Shown: positions 1 through 6,468 of the stretch, one piece after another
Numbering within the stretch: position 1 is the first letter of the stretch
Layout of the letters: each line of letters begins with the position of its first letter
Source: JBEVNX01 sp040507895
GTDB lineage: Bacteria > Desulfobacterota > Binatia > JACPRU01
Direction of reading: 5' to 3'
DNA length: 18,371 nt
NCBI GenBank assembly: GCA_040507895.1
Contig: JBEVNX010000220.1
Coordinates: forward strand, 1 to 18,371
The notes under the pieces: model-generated
What the model was told of the DNA's origin: nothing
What the model saw: only the letters and a program-made list of their open reading frames with translations
Databases searched by the model: none
Position numbers and translations under genes: made by a program

Positions 1-349
1 CGATCGCCCCGGACGCCGCCTCCTGATAGGCGCGCACGACGCTGCGTAGGTCCTCGGCGTCGAGGTGCTGGGAGAGATCGGTCGAGCCCACCAGGTCGCA
101 GAACATCACCGTGAGCTGGCGCCGCTCGGCGGCGTCGGCCGGGCCGGGTGCCGCCGGTGCCAGTTCAGGTGGAGCGGCTGGCTGCGGCGCGGCCTGCTCG
201 CTCAGAGGTGCGCCGCACTCGCCGCAGAACCTAATGCCGGGCGCGTTCTCGAAGCCGTAGCTCGAGCACTTGAGCTTCAGCGGTGCGCCGCATTCACCGC
301 AGAACTTTATGCCGCTGGCGTTTTCAAAGCCGCAGGCTGAGCAACGCAT
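1..349 (-). CDS. Class III adenylate/guanylate cyclase, N-terminal part (partial)
   Basis: This reading frame runs off the left edge, so only about 116 N-terminal residues are visible. It begins with a double zinc-ribbon: the first has C3-x2-C6 and C17-x2-C20 (motif FCGECGAPL), and the second repeats FCGECGAPL. A Pro/Ala-rich linker follows, then the start of a class III cyclase domain, RRQLTVMFCDLVGSTDLS, where the D of FCDLVGST is a metal-binding Asp. Family members make cAMP or cGMP and usually continue into an AAA/TPR region, which is not visible here. The ATG at 349-347 is preceded by GGGAG four to six bases upstream. The second ribbon reads C-S-S-Y where C-x-x-C is expected, so one zinc ligand is missing. 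The cyclase start is recognised securely; signal and targets are unknown. Confidence 0.85.
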   Translation of the reverse strand, partial: MRCSACGFENASGIKFCGECGAPLKLKCSSYGFENAPGIRFCGECGAPLSEQAAPQPAAPPELAPAAPGPADAAERRQLTVMFCDLVGSTDLSQHLDAEDLRSVVRAYQEAASGAI

Positions 350-353
350 CGAC

Positions 354-367
354 GGCTCCCGGGAGCC
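354..367. promoter_or_regulatory. 14-bp perfect palindrome covering the cyclase ribosome binding site
   Basis: GGCTCCCGGGAGCC is a perfect inverted repeat lying 4 bases upstream of the cyclase ATG (minus strand). Its right half on the minus strand contains the only Shine-Dalgarno-like sequence, GGGAG. It could be a protein-binding site, or a hairpin limiting ribosome access, though a loopless palindrome folds poorly at this size. The sequence is directly visible; the function is inferred. Confidence 0.35.
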
Positions 368-400
368 ACTAGCACCCATAGACCCGCGGGTTACGGGGAT

Positions 401-970
401 TCAAGGAACAGGTGCGCTGGCCACCTCGGCGACCATTGCCGCAGAGTTCTCGCGGCTCGACCGCAGGATCCGCCGTACCGTCGCCTCCGAGACACCGATG
501 GCTTTCGTGATCGAACGGCCAGAGAGCCCCTGCGACGCCATCTCTCGCACCCCCACCACGTTTGACCATGGCTGGTCTCCTTCCGAGCCTCTTGCCCTCG
601 TCTGCGCGCGTTCTGGAGGCCGGCCTTGACGCGCTCACGGATGATCTCTCGCTCAAGCTCGGCGAACGCCCGGCGATGTGGAACATCGCTCGCCCCATCG
701 GCGTCGAGGCGTCGACGGCCTCGTGCAGGCTGATGAAAATGTCGAGCGGGCGGACCTTGTTGAGCGCTCGCGCCGAGCGCCACCAAAGAACGAAGCGGTC
801 GAAGCGAAAAATCGCGACCGCCTAGAAAGCCGCCGACGCCGACTGGCGATCAGCCGATCCAAGGCCGGTCGTCCTCCCGTGAGTCCGACACGCCCGTATC
901 GATATACTCGCTAGCCAGCGTCCATTCCGGTCGATGAAGTCCCTGAGCGCGGATAGATAGTCGACCTCAG
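401..970 (-). pseudogene. Serine recombinase (resolvase/invertase family), decayed
   Basis: Pieces of one serine recombinase appear in order but in changing frames on the minus strand. First come LRDFIDRNG, then SEYIDTGVSDSRE, then RPALDRLIASRRRR. These are followed by VAIFRFDRF and FISLHEAVDASTPMGRAMF, then AFAELEREIIRERVKAGL, GKRLGRRPAMV, and finally a C-terminal Hin-like HTH (GLSGRSITKAIGVSEATVRR) ending at a TGA at 403-401. Joining them needs at least five frame changes, for example one base lost between HIAG and AFAELE near 672. The N-terminal segment with the catalytic serine (ARVS region) is absent. No intact start exists, so the gene cannot make an active enzyme. Family assignment is secure from the long ordered match; exact indel positions are approximate. 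Confidence 0.85.
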
Positions 971-1396
971 AACTCGCAATGCATGCGTGCGGGGTTCCGA
1001 GCGTGGGTGCGCCGGGGGTGCGGAAATCGACTACTCGAGAGCGCTCGGGAGCACATTGCGGATGGACAAAAGCTAGATTTTCCCGTGTTTCTGGGGCTTC
1101 GGGGTCAGACAGGAGGCCCCTGGTTCGAGTCCAGGTGCGACCACTGAAATAGTCCTGTAGGATCACGTCTTTTTTCAGCAGCGACTCGGACGGGGCGCCG
1201 TGCTCTAGACGTTCGGGGCCCCACCGGGGCCTCAAATGGCGGGCTTTAGGCGCGGCGATCCGCTCCGTTTACCGAGTCGGCGCCGTTTCCCTCGTGCGCC
1301 TCGGCTGGCGAGCTCTCGGCCTCGGCCACCGCCAGATCTCGACGAGTGCGTTCGCCTCGACGAGGACGGCGCGCTTGCTCGTGCGGCCCATGGACT
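971..1396. other. Non-coding stretch with no recognisable gene
   Basis: Between the recombinase remnant and DUF1326 I find no protein that reads like a known family. One minus-strand frame here translates the tRNA-like segment at 1119-1143 as TWTRTRG, a typical artefact of translating a tRNA 3' end. A 40-codon minus-strand frame starts at 1391, five bases beyond the DUF1326 stop, but has no clear ribosome binding site or familiar motif. Confidence 0.5.
1119..1143 (+). other. tRNA 3'-end-like remnant (T-arm plus acceptor strand)
   Basis: The segment has a perfect 5-bp T-stem (CCTGG/CCAGG) around a canonical 7-base T-loop TTCGAGT, then seven bases TGCGACC and a discriminator-like A. No matching 5' acceptor strand, D-arm or U33-containing anticodon loop is found upstream, so this is not a functional tRNA gene. 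Such 3' ends are typical attachment-site relics left by integrative elements. A chance match is possible but unlikely for a complete T-arm. Confidence 0.45.
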
Positions 1397-2008
1397 CTAC
1401 GCCGCCCAGGAAAAAGGTGAGAAGTGCCCGTTCCGGGTACCGCTCGAATCGTCCCAGCGGATGCCGAAGACGTTGAACCGGCTGCGCGTGGCCTTTGCCA
1501 GCGAGAGCCGGCTCGCGACCGGGTGAATCGTGTTGTCGACTCCGATGGACTGACCCGGTGCGGTCGCACTGGGAAATCCTTCGCATGCCTGGTCGACCAG
1601 CTCGCCCGCGGTCACCGCACGCGTCAGGTCCTTCATGTCGAATCGGATCGGTCGTTGCTCGACGCCGGCGACACGCCCCACCAGCGGGCCGAGGGCTGCC
1701 ATCGGGCCGCCGGCTGCACCCGTCGCGATGGCGGTGATCGCGTCGACCTGCGGCTGCGACGCGCTGTCGTCGATGATGAGCCCTACCGTGATGTTGCCCG
1801 CTCCCATGGGGCCGGGCGAGTGCATCATGACGATGAAGGACAGGCCGTCGAGCGTCACGCCATCCTTGGCGCCCTTGTCGATGCGAAGCGCGACCGCCGC
1901 TTTGCATTCACCCTCGGTCGGTTGCCCCGAAAGGTTGGACGGGATGCACGGGCATAGGAACGTGCAGTTGCACGTCTCCATGTATTCGCCACTGATTTGC
2001 CATGTCAT
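1397..2008 (-). CDS. DUF1326 domain-containing protein
   Basis: The 203-residue protein matches the DUF1326 family over its whole length. It starts WQISGEYMETCNCTFLCPC, in which Cys13, Cys15, Cys19 and Cys21 form the family's hallmark CxC...CxC cluster, a likely metal or redox site. It ends FGIRWDDSSG...GHFSPFSWAA, the usual C-terminus, so it is complete. No signal peptide or membrane segment is seen, so it is probably cytoplasmic. The ATG at 2008 is preceded by GGGGAG at suitable spacing. DUF1326 genes commonly sit beside DUF2182 genes, and here a DUF2182 gene is transcribed divergently 124 bp away. The biochemical function of the family is unknown to me; a joint metal-handling role is inference. 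Confidence 0.88.
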   Translation of the reverse strand: MTWQISGEYMETCNCTFLCPCIPSNLSGQPTEGECKAAVALRIDKGAKDGVTLDGLSFIVMMHSPGPMGAGNITVGLIIDDSASQPQVDAITAIATGAAGGPMAALGPLVGRVAGVEQRPIRFDMKDLTRAVTAGELVDQACEGFPSATAPGQSIGVDNTIHPVASRLSLAKATRSRFNVFGIRWDDSSGTRNGHFSPFSWAA

Positions 2009-2045
2009 CGTCGATCTCCCCGGCTAGCGATCTCTCCAGAACCAC

Positions 2046-2086
2046 CTACGCCGCTCCGAGGGCAGCTGCAAGAAGCGCCGGCGTAG
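2046..2086. promoter_or_regulatory. Inverted repeat in the divergent DUF1326/DUF2182 intergenic region
   Basis: CTACGCCG (2046-2053) and its exact reverse complement CGGCGTAG (2079-2086) are separated by 25 bases. The pair lies in the 124-bp region between the two divergent starts, where both promoters must be. It could be a shared operator or a long-loop hairpin. I see no clear sigma-70 boxes here, so the regulatory role is a guess. Confidence 0.25.
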
Positions 2087-2132
2087 CGCGAAAGGGCCCG
2101 GCCCGGTATGAGCGTCGAATTTGGAGCGAGGC

Positions 2133-2927
2133 GTGGAAAGCGCAGGGCTGGATCGGGCCGGAGACGAGCCGCGGAACACGTGGTCGTCAATGATCCGCCA
2201 GCGCGGGCGGACGTTCTGGATCCTGGCGCTCAGCGTGCTCGGCTGGATTTTCCTCGCCTGGATCGCGCTCGACATGGGCCATCCGATCGCGCAACTCACG
2301 ATGCCGCCGTCCTCCGATTGGAGCGGTGCCAACGTGCTGGCGATCGCGTCCATGTGGGCGATCATGATGGCGGCGATGATGTTGCCGTCGGCCCTACCGA
2401 TGATCCTGACGTTCGGAGATCTCTCGGCGCGACAGGGTGAACCGGCGCGTTCGCGAAGCTTTCTTGCCGCCTACATCCTGGTGTGGGTGGTGTTCAGCAT
2501 CGCGGCCGTCGCCGCGCAGTGGACGTTGCAGCGCGCGGGATTGGTGAATCCCATGATCGTCAGCACGTCGGCGCCCCTCAGTGCGGTGTTGCTGGTGATC
2601 GCCGGCGCCTATCAGTTCTCACCGTTGAAACGAATTTGCCTGGCGCGGTGTCGCACGCCGCTCGGGTTCCTGCTCGGCGAATGGCGGCCTGGCACGTACG
2701 GCGGTTTCGTGATGGGACTGAGGCATGGGCTGTTCTGCCTCGGATGCTGCTGGGCGTTGATGGTGTTGCTCTTCGTCGGCGGCGTCATGAACCTCCCCTG
2801 GATCGCTGCATTGTCGATCGTCGTCGCTCTCGAGAAGCTGGCGCCCGCCGGGGAGAAGGTCGCACGGGTGCTCGGGCTGCTCCTGATTGGCGCCGGCACG
2901 ATGCGATTGTTCACGCTGGCGAGTTAG
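2133..2927 (+). CDS. DUF2182 multi-pass membrane protein
   Basis: This is a polytopic inner-membrane protein of the DUF2182 family. The first membrane helix (FWILALSVLGWIFLAWIAL) is followed by a loop and a Met-rich helix (MWAIMMAAMMLPSALPM), the family signature. Four or more further hydrophobic segments follow, including GLFCLGCCWALMVLLFVGG. Conserved Met, His (MGLRHG) and Cys residues suggest metal binding, but this is inference. I chose GTG 2133 (264 residues) because GGAG lies seven bases upstream; TTG 2121 and ATG 2190 are in frame but lack a good ribosome binding site. The partner DUF1326 gene is divergent, and such pairs recur in genomes, so the two probably act together. Confidence 0.85.
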   Translation: MESAGLDRAGDEPRNTWSSMIRQRGRTFWILALSVLGWIFLAWIALDMGHPIAQLTMPPSSDWSGANVLAIASMWAIMMAAMMLPSALPMILTFGDLSARQGEPARSRSFLAAYILVWVVFSIAAVAAQWTLQRAGLVNPMIVSTSAPLSAVLLVIAGAYQFSPLKRICLARCRTPLGFLLGEWRPGTYGGFVMGLRHGLFCLGCCWALMVLLFVGGVMNLPWIAALSIVVALEKLAPAGEKVARVLGLLLIGAGTMRLFTLAS

Positions 2928-2931
2928 CGAT

Positions 2932-3411
2932 CTAGCGAAGAGGGGGTACCGACCAATCCGCAAGCTGCACATGAATTGTATTGATTGCTTTAAGTGTGTA
3001 GCGCGGGGCGCCCTCGTCCACGACGATCGCGGGCACGACGAACGCGGCTGCCTCAACGACCGTCAGGCCGAAGGTCTCCTGGCGTGCGACGTGCACGAGC
3101 AAGTCGGACCCCGCGTAGCAGCCGGCAAGCGCGTCTTCCGCGACGTAGCCGACGAACCGCGCGCGCGCCAGGCCGAGCCGGCCCGCGAGCCGCTCGAGCG
3201 CGGCACGCTCGGGTCCCTCGCCGACGATCAGCAGCCGCGCGGCGGGCACCGCGGCTTCGACGCGAGCCCAAGGCCCCGAGCAGTAGATCGACGCGCTTTC
3301 GCGGGTGAAGAAAGTTCACGCTCAGCGCCAGCTGCTCCGCCCCGGCGATACCGAGCGAGGCGCGCGCCACCGCCCGTTCCGGATTGGTCCCGTCGAAAGA
3401 CGCTCCGTCAA
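2932..3411 (-). pseudogene. Glycosyltransferase family 4 fragment, frameshifted
   Basis: Two overlapping minus-strand frames together give the C-terminal donor-binding half of a GT4 (GT-B) glycosyltransferase. Frame one (3411 to about 3270) reads RFDGASFDGTNPERAVARAS and LSVNFLHPRKRVDLLLGALG. After a one-base shift, frame two gives RLLIVGEGPER, ARFVGYVAEDALAGCYAGSD, and the signature ETFGLTVVEAAAFVVPAIVV. Homology stops at EGAPRYT near 2996, where A/T-rich unrelated sequence begins and runs to a TAG at 2934-2932. The acceptor-binding N-terminal half is absent. The fragment is truncated at both ends and frameshifted, so it cannot be functional. Confidence 0.8.
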
Positions 3412-3702
3412 AGCGGGCCGTGGAGTCTGAAGTACCAGCGTTCGAGATCGCAAGTTATGTCGACATCGGCCGCTAATGCCGCCTCTCGTTCGTAGTGGGA
3501 GGGCCGGGCTTCGTTCCACATGTCGTTCCGCGACCGCGCCGTCCGTTCGTGCCGCTCCGCGGTGAACGCTTCATCCGAGGGCCCGGCGGGCCGCCGCCGA
3601 TCTCGTTCCAGCTTCGATTCTCGCCCCATCGGATGCGAAGAGGCGGCCTTGGGTGCTTTCCGGTCGGGACACGGCCGCTCCGATCTGGTAGTGCCTTTGT
3701 CC
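3412..3702. other. Gene-free spacer upstream of the L,D-transpeptidase gene
   Basis: The transpeptidase frame stays open through this stretch back to an ATG at 3520, but the translation is Arg/Ser-rich, low in complexity, and precedes what looks like a lipoprotein signal. I take it as non-coding leader. No recognisable protein, RNA gene or clear promoter was found on either strand. Confidence 0.4.
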
Positions 3703-4659
3703 ATGGCGGAAACTCGCGCACGACCGTGCGTATTGGCCGTCATGCTTCTTCTCGCTTCGAGCTGCGCAACGGTGCATGAATCGGTCCCCCCGATCGCCGC
3801 GGGGCCGAAGAAGGTCACGACCGCGACGAGCCGCGTGCCGGGGGCGGGTGAACTCCCGGGCCTCGTCGGAATCGAGCAGAAGGTTCAAGTAGCGCACGGC
3901 GATACGCTGCTCGACATCGCTCGCGAGGCGGGCCTTGGATACCAGCAAGTGCAGGACGCGAACCCGGGCACCGACGCCTGGTTGCCGAAGGCGGGCACCA
4001 ACGTCGTCATCCCCTCTCGATGGATCCTGCCGCGGTCACGCAATCGCGGCATGGTCATCAACCTCCCGGAGATGCGCTTGTACCTCTACCCCGAGTCGGC
4101 GAAACCTGGGGAAGAGGTCGAGATCCGGACCTGGGCGATCGGCATCGGCGCCGACGAGACGCCGAGCCCCATCCGGTCCTTTACGATCCGCACCAAGGAG
4201 GAGAACCCGACCTGGGTGGTTCCGGCCTCGATCTTGAAGACGATGAACCCGCCACGGCGCGTCGTGCCGCCCGGCCCGGACAATCCCCTCGGGGAGTATC
4301 GGATGCGGCTTTCCTACGGGCTCTACTCGATCCATGGGACCGACTCGCCGTGGTCGATCGGTCGGCTCGCGACCCACGGATGCATCCGCCTCTACCCGGA
4401 AGACATCGGCGATCTCTACGACGACGTCCGAGTCGGCACCCCCGGGGAAATTGTCTATCAGCCGGTCAAGCTCGGCGAGGACGGCGGCCGGATTTACGTC
4501 GAAGTGCACGCCGACATCTACCGCCGGGCCCCGAACCTCAGTCGGTTGGCGCTCGAGGAGGCGCGAAGAGCAGGGGTCACGGATCGCATCGACCCCGCGC
4601 TCTTACAAACCGCGGCGCGGGCGCAGAGCGGCATCCCGGTCGACGTCACCCGTGAATGA
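3703..4659 (+). CDS. LysM-containing L,D-transpeptidase (YkuD/ErfK family), probable lipoprotein
   Basis: The 318-residue protein has an N-terminal signal (residues about 5-20, VLAVMLLLASSC) with a possible lipidated Cys21, though the lipobox is imperfect. A LysM peptidoglycan-binding domain follows (about 59-105: VQVAHGDTLLDIAREAG...LPKAGTNVVIP), then a YkuD L,D-transpeptidase domain (about 115-255). The catalytic motif is intact: SIHGTDSPWSIG then THGCIRLY, with His211, His225 and nucleophile Cys227. Such enzymes make 3-3 peptidoglycan cross-links or anchor lipoproteins to the wall in the periplasm. ATG 3703 is chosen because it places the signal peptide at the N-terminus; no Shine-Dalgarno is evident, and an upstream ATG at 3520 cannot be excluded. 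Its last 14 bases overlap the end of the convergent beta-lactamase fragment. Confidence 0.88.
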   Translation: MAETRARPCVLAVMLLLASSCATVHESVPPIAAGPKKVTTATSRVPGAGELPGLVGIEQKVQVAHGDTLLDIAREAGLGYQQVQDANPGTDAWLPKAGTNVVIPSRWILPRSRNRGMVINLPEMRLYLYPESAKPGEEVEIRTWAIGIGADETPSPIRSFTIRTKEENPTWVVPASILKTMNPPRRVVPPGPDNPLGEYRMRLSYGLYSIHGTDSPWSIGRLATHGCIRLYPEDIGDLYDDVRVGTPGEIVYQPVKLGEDGGRIYVEVHADIYRRAPNLSRLALEEARRAGVTDRIDPALLQTAARAQSGIPVDVTRE

Positions 4660-4981
4660 CGACGGCGGCGAGGCTCGAAATCGCGGTTCCGCGCCGCGGC
4701 TGGCGGATCTCGTGCCGGTCATAGCCGTCGGTCACGTAGCCGAGCGAGAGACCGGTTGCGGGATCCGCCCAGGCGAGTTGGCCGCCGGCCCCGTTGTGGC
4801 CGAACGCGCGCGGCGACACGGTGCGGCCGAGGCCGCGGATGTGCGAGCGGCCATCGTCTCCCGCGATGATCAAGCCGAGCGAACGGTTGGCGGGCACGCC
4901 CATCGGGTCGGGGAGCGAGTTGCGGACACGGCCGATGCCATCGATGCGCATCGCGCCATCCCAGATGCCGTGCGGGCTCGG
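4646..4981 (-). pseudogene. Beta-lactamase-family serine hydrolase, C-terminal fragment
   Basis: The minus-strand frame gives the last ~105 residues of a class C beta-lactamase/EstB-like serine hydrolase. It includes NSLPDPMGVPANRSLGLIIA, RTVSPRAFGHNGAGGQLAWA (the HNGAGG element corresponds to the family's third, KTG-like motif) and GLSLGYVTDG, ending at TGA 4648-4646. Family proteins are about 380-430 residues; the part with the SxxK nucleophile and Y-x-N is missing. Upstream of residues GIWDGAMRID the frame turns into unrelated Pro/Ser-rich sequence adjoining a tRNA-like remnant. The gene is therefore 5'-truncated and presumably dead. Its stop overlaps the tail of the L,D-transpeptidase gene. 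Confidence 0.75.
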
Positions 4982-4982
4982 G

Positions 4983-5017
4983 CTGGACTTCGGATCTGAG
5001 GGTTGGGGGTTCGATTC
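4983..5017 (+). other. Degenerate tRNA-Arg-like 3'-half remnant
   Basis: Reading on the plus strand, CTTCGGA (4988-4994) has the form of an anticodon loop with TCG, flanked by a partly paired stem (CTGGA/TCTGA). A five-base variable loop GGGTT, a T-stem strand GGGGG, and a canonical T-loop TTCGATT then C (5010-5017) follow. The other T-stem strand should be CCCCC but reads CGTTT, so similarity ends right after the T-loop. It is thus a broken piece of a tRNA gene, possibly Arg(UCG). It lies exactly where the beta-lactamase fragment loses homology. The assignment is from layout only and is uncertain. Confidence 0.3.
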
Positions 5018-5167
5018 GTTTGGGTTCGGCCCAGTGCACAGGGCACGCGTTCGCCGCGCGGCCCGTGCTCGATGGCGGCGGTTCGGGCTGGTGACCGCAC
5101 GGATGGCGTTATACGCTGGTTCAGGGTGACGATGGGTCGCACGCGATCAGAGGAAGGAGCAACCGAC

Positions 5168-5770
5168 ATGGGAGATCTGAAGGAGATCTGCGGACTCGAT
5201 CTCGAGAACCGCAACAATCTCGACGCGGAGATGACGACGCTGGTGCGCGACATCGAGAAGAAGTACGGCTTCATGCCGCACTTCGTGCGCCTGTTCGCGT
5301 CGGACAACCGGCGCCTGAAGGCCTTCATGACGCAGTACATGGAGCTGATGCGCGAGGACTCCGGCCTCACGCATCTCGAGCACGAGATGATTGCGCTGGT
5401 ATCCGCGGCCACCAACGGCTGCGTGTATTGCACGGCGCACCACGGTGCGCTGATGCGCGCGGAGACCGGCGACGCCCTGTTCGCCGAGTACCTGTCACGC
5501 AACTACAAACTGGCCGAATTGTCGCCGCGCCACCGCGCGATGCTCGATTTCGTGGTCAAGGTGAACAGGGACGCCGAACGGATCGAGGACGCGGATCGCG
5601 ATGCGTTGCGCGCCGTCGGTTTCGACGAAGAACAGATCTGGATGATCATCTTGACCGCCGCCTTCTACGCGGGCGCCAACCGCATCGCCCAGGCCATCGG
5701 CCTGCGGCCGGCAGCGCAGTACCTCGAGATGTATCGCCACTCGCCGGTCGCGGCGCGGAAGGTCGGCTGA
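5168..5770 (+). CDS. Peroxidase-related enzyme, AhpD/carboxymuconolactone decarboxylase-like
   Basis: The 200-residue protein has the AhpD-type active-site motif CVYCTAHH: Cys85 and Cys88 with His92 four residues later, preceded by the conserved helix EHEMIALVSA. This makes it a member of the CMD/AhpD superfamily, closest to the 'uncharacterised peroxidase-related enzyme' group. A thiol-dependent peroxide-reducing role in the cytoplasm is likely, but not proven for this subgroup. The ATG at 5168 has a strong AGGAAGGAG ribosome binding site 10 bases upstream; the frame is open further 5' but without conserved sequence. It is followed 52 bases later by a small secreted-protein gene on the same strand, possibly co-transcribed. 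It appears complete. Confidence 0.87.
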   Translation: MGDLKEICGLDLENRNNLDAEMTTLVRDIEKKYGFMPHFVRLFASDNRRLKAFMTQYMELMREDSGLTHLEHEMIALVSAATNGCVYCTAHHGALMRAETGDALFAEYLSRNYKLAELSPRHRAMLDFVVKVNRDAERIEDADRDALRAVGFDEEQIWMIILTAAFYAGANRIAQAIGLRPAAQYLEMYRHSPVAARKVG

Positions 5771-5822
5771 CCGCACGGACATGCCGTCGGACGTGCCGAA
5801 ATCGGCGTCGTGGAGAACGGTC

Positions 5823-6173
5823 ATGAAGGGATGGCTGATCGTAGGCGGGATTGCGGTGTCGTTGCTGCTAGCGTCAGCGGCGCGCGCAGAGAACAGCTGC
5901 GTCGACCCGAAGGCCCCTGGTATGCAGCCCGTGTTGAAGCGCGGAACCGCGAGCGAGGCCGTGGAGACCGCGATGAGCGACAAGGATCCAGGGGAGCAAG
6001 AGAGAAAGCTTCGTGAGCTCACGGAGTGCGCCGTAGCGCCGGGAACTCCGGTGGAAATTCTCGAGGCCGGTACGACATTCAATACCGTGAAGGTGCTCGA
6101 CGGCTCGACAAAGGGCTGCACGGGCGAGATTCTTCGATCGTCCCTGGTAGCCTGCCCAGCGGCCCAGCCATGA
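5823..6173 (+). CDS. Small secreted protein of unknown function
   Basis: This 116-residue protein has a clear signal peptide: MKGWLIVGG then a hydrophobic core and SAARA|EN as a type I cleavage site after residue 22. The mature part of about 94 residues is charged, contains four cysteines (near positions 26, 71, 103 and 112) that could form disulfides, and ends PAAQP. The segment GTPVEILEAGTTFNTVKVLD is beta-rich and resembles a small SH3-like fold, but I do not recognise a family. GGAG lies 7-8 bases before ATG 5823. It is likely periplasmic or secreted. It may be an SH3b-like binding domain protein; this is weak inference. Confidence 0.65.
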   Translation: MKGWLIVGGIAVSLLLASAARAENSCVDPKAPGMQPVLKRGTASEAVETAMSDKDPGEQERKLRELTECAVAPGTPVEILEAGTTFNTVKVLDGSTKGCTGEILRSSLVACPAAQP

Positions 6174-6425
6174 ACGTCGCTCCGTGCCCTTGCGGGCGAC
6201 CCAGGAAGTAGCCGGAGCAAGCAGGCTTTCTAGCCGGCTCCAGTGTCATCGCGGCAAGAACGGTTCGAGCACATCGCGTTTCGAGTTACGCCGGACCGAC
6301 GTCTTCGGCACGGCTTCGATCCTGCGCTCGTGCTGGCGCTGTGGCTGAGCGATGACCGTCTGCCGCCATGACGCCCGAGCTCTTGACGCCTCTCGGCCGC
6401 TTGCGCGTCGGCGCTGGAGTTTCAC
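6174..6425. other. Intergenic region upstream of the TetR promoter
   Basis: No recognisable gene is present. A weak inverted repeat, AGCCGG near 6209 and CCGGCT near 6235, lies about 35 bases after the secreted-protein stop. It could form part of a terminator, but its loop is long and no T-run follows. A 34-codon frame (6368-6472) ends by overlapping the TetR start; it lacks a ribosome binding site and is not called as a gene. Confidence 0.4.
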
Positions 6426-6454
6426 TTGACTTCGAGCTCGAGCATGTGTATGGA
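6426..6454 (+). promoter_or_regulatory. Sigma-70-like promoter of the tetR-led catabolic operon
   Basis: TTGACT (6426-6431) matches the -35 consensus in five of six positions. After a 17-bp spacer, TATGGA (6449-6454) serves as a weaker -10. Transcription would start near 6461-6462, leaving only about 8 bases before the TetR ATG at 6469, so the message would be almost leaderless. The spacing is ideal. In high-GC DNA such a box pair is uncommon by chance, but it has not been tested. Confidence 0.5.
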
Positions 6455-6465
6455 ACGTTCGTTAC
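6448..6465. promoter_or_regulatory. Probable TetR operator overlapping the -10 box
   Basis: GTATGGAACGTTCGTTAC is an 18-bp imperfect palindrome centred between 6456 and 6457. The inner 8 bases, GAACGTTC, are perfectly symmetric, and outer GTA/TAC also match, giving 7 of 9 positions per half-site. It covers the -10 box and the expected start of transcription and sits three bases before the tetR start codon. That is the usual arrangement for an autorepressing TetR-family protein. Binding is inferred from position and symmetry. Confidence 0.5.
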
Positions 6466-6468
6466 AGG

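Noticed and set aside
822..1235. Minus-strand frame of 137 codons
   Set aside because: Its middle translates the tRNA-like 3' end (TWTRTRG), a known artefact, and its tail is one frame of the recombinase pseudogene. No coherent protein.
1269..1391. 40-codon minus-strand frame starting just after the DUF1326 stop
   Set aside because: The position looks like an operon gene, but there is no ribosome binding site, no recognisable motif, and the second half is Arg/Pro-rich as expected from random high-GC sequence.
5080..5150. Possible promoter before the AhpD-like gene (TTATAC near 5108)
   Set aside because: The -10-like box is fair, but no -35 box lies at 16-18 bp spacing.
6205..6240. Possible terminator after the secreted-protein gene
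   Set aside because: The AGCCGG/CCGGCT arms are short, the loop is about 20 bases, and no T-run follows.
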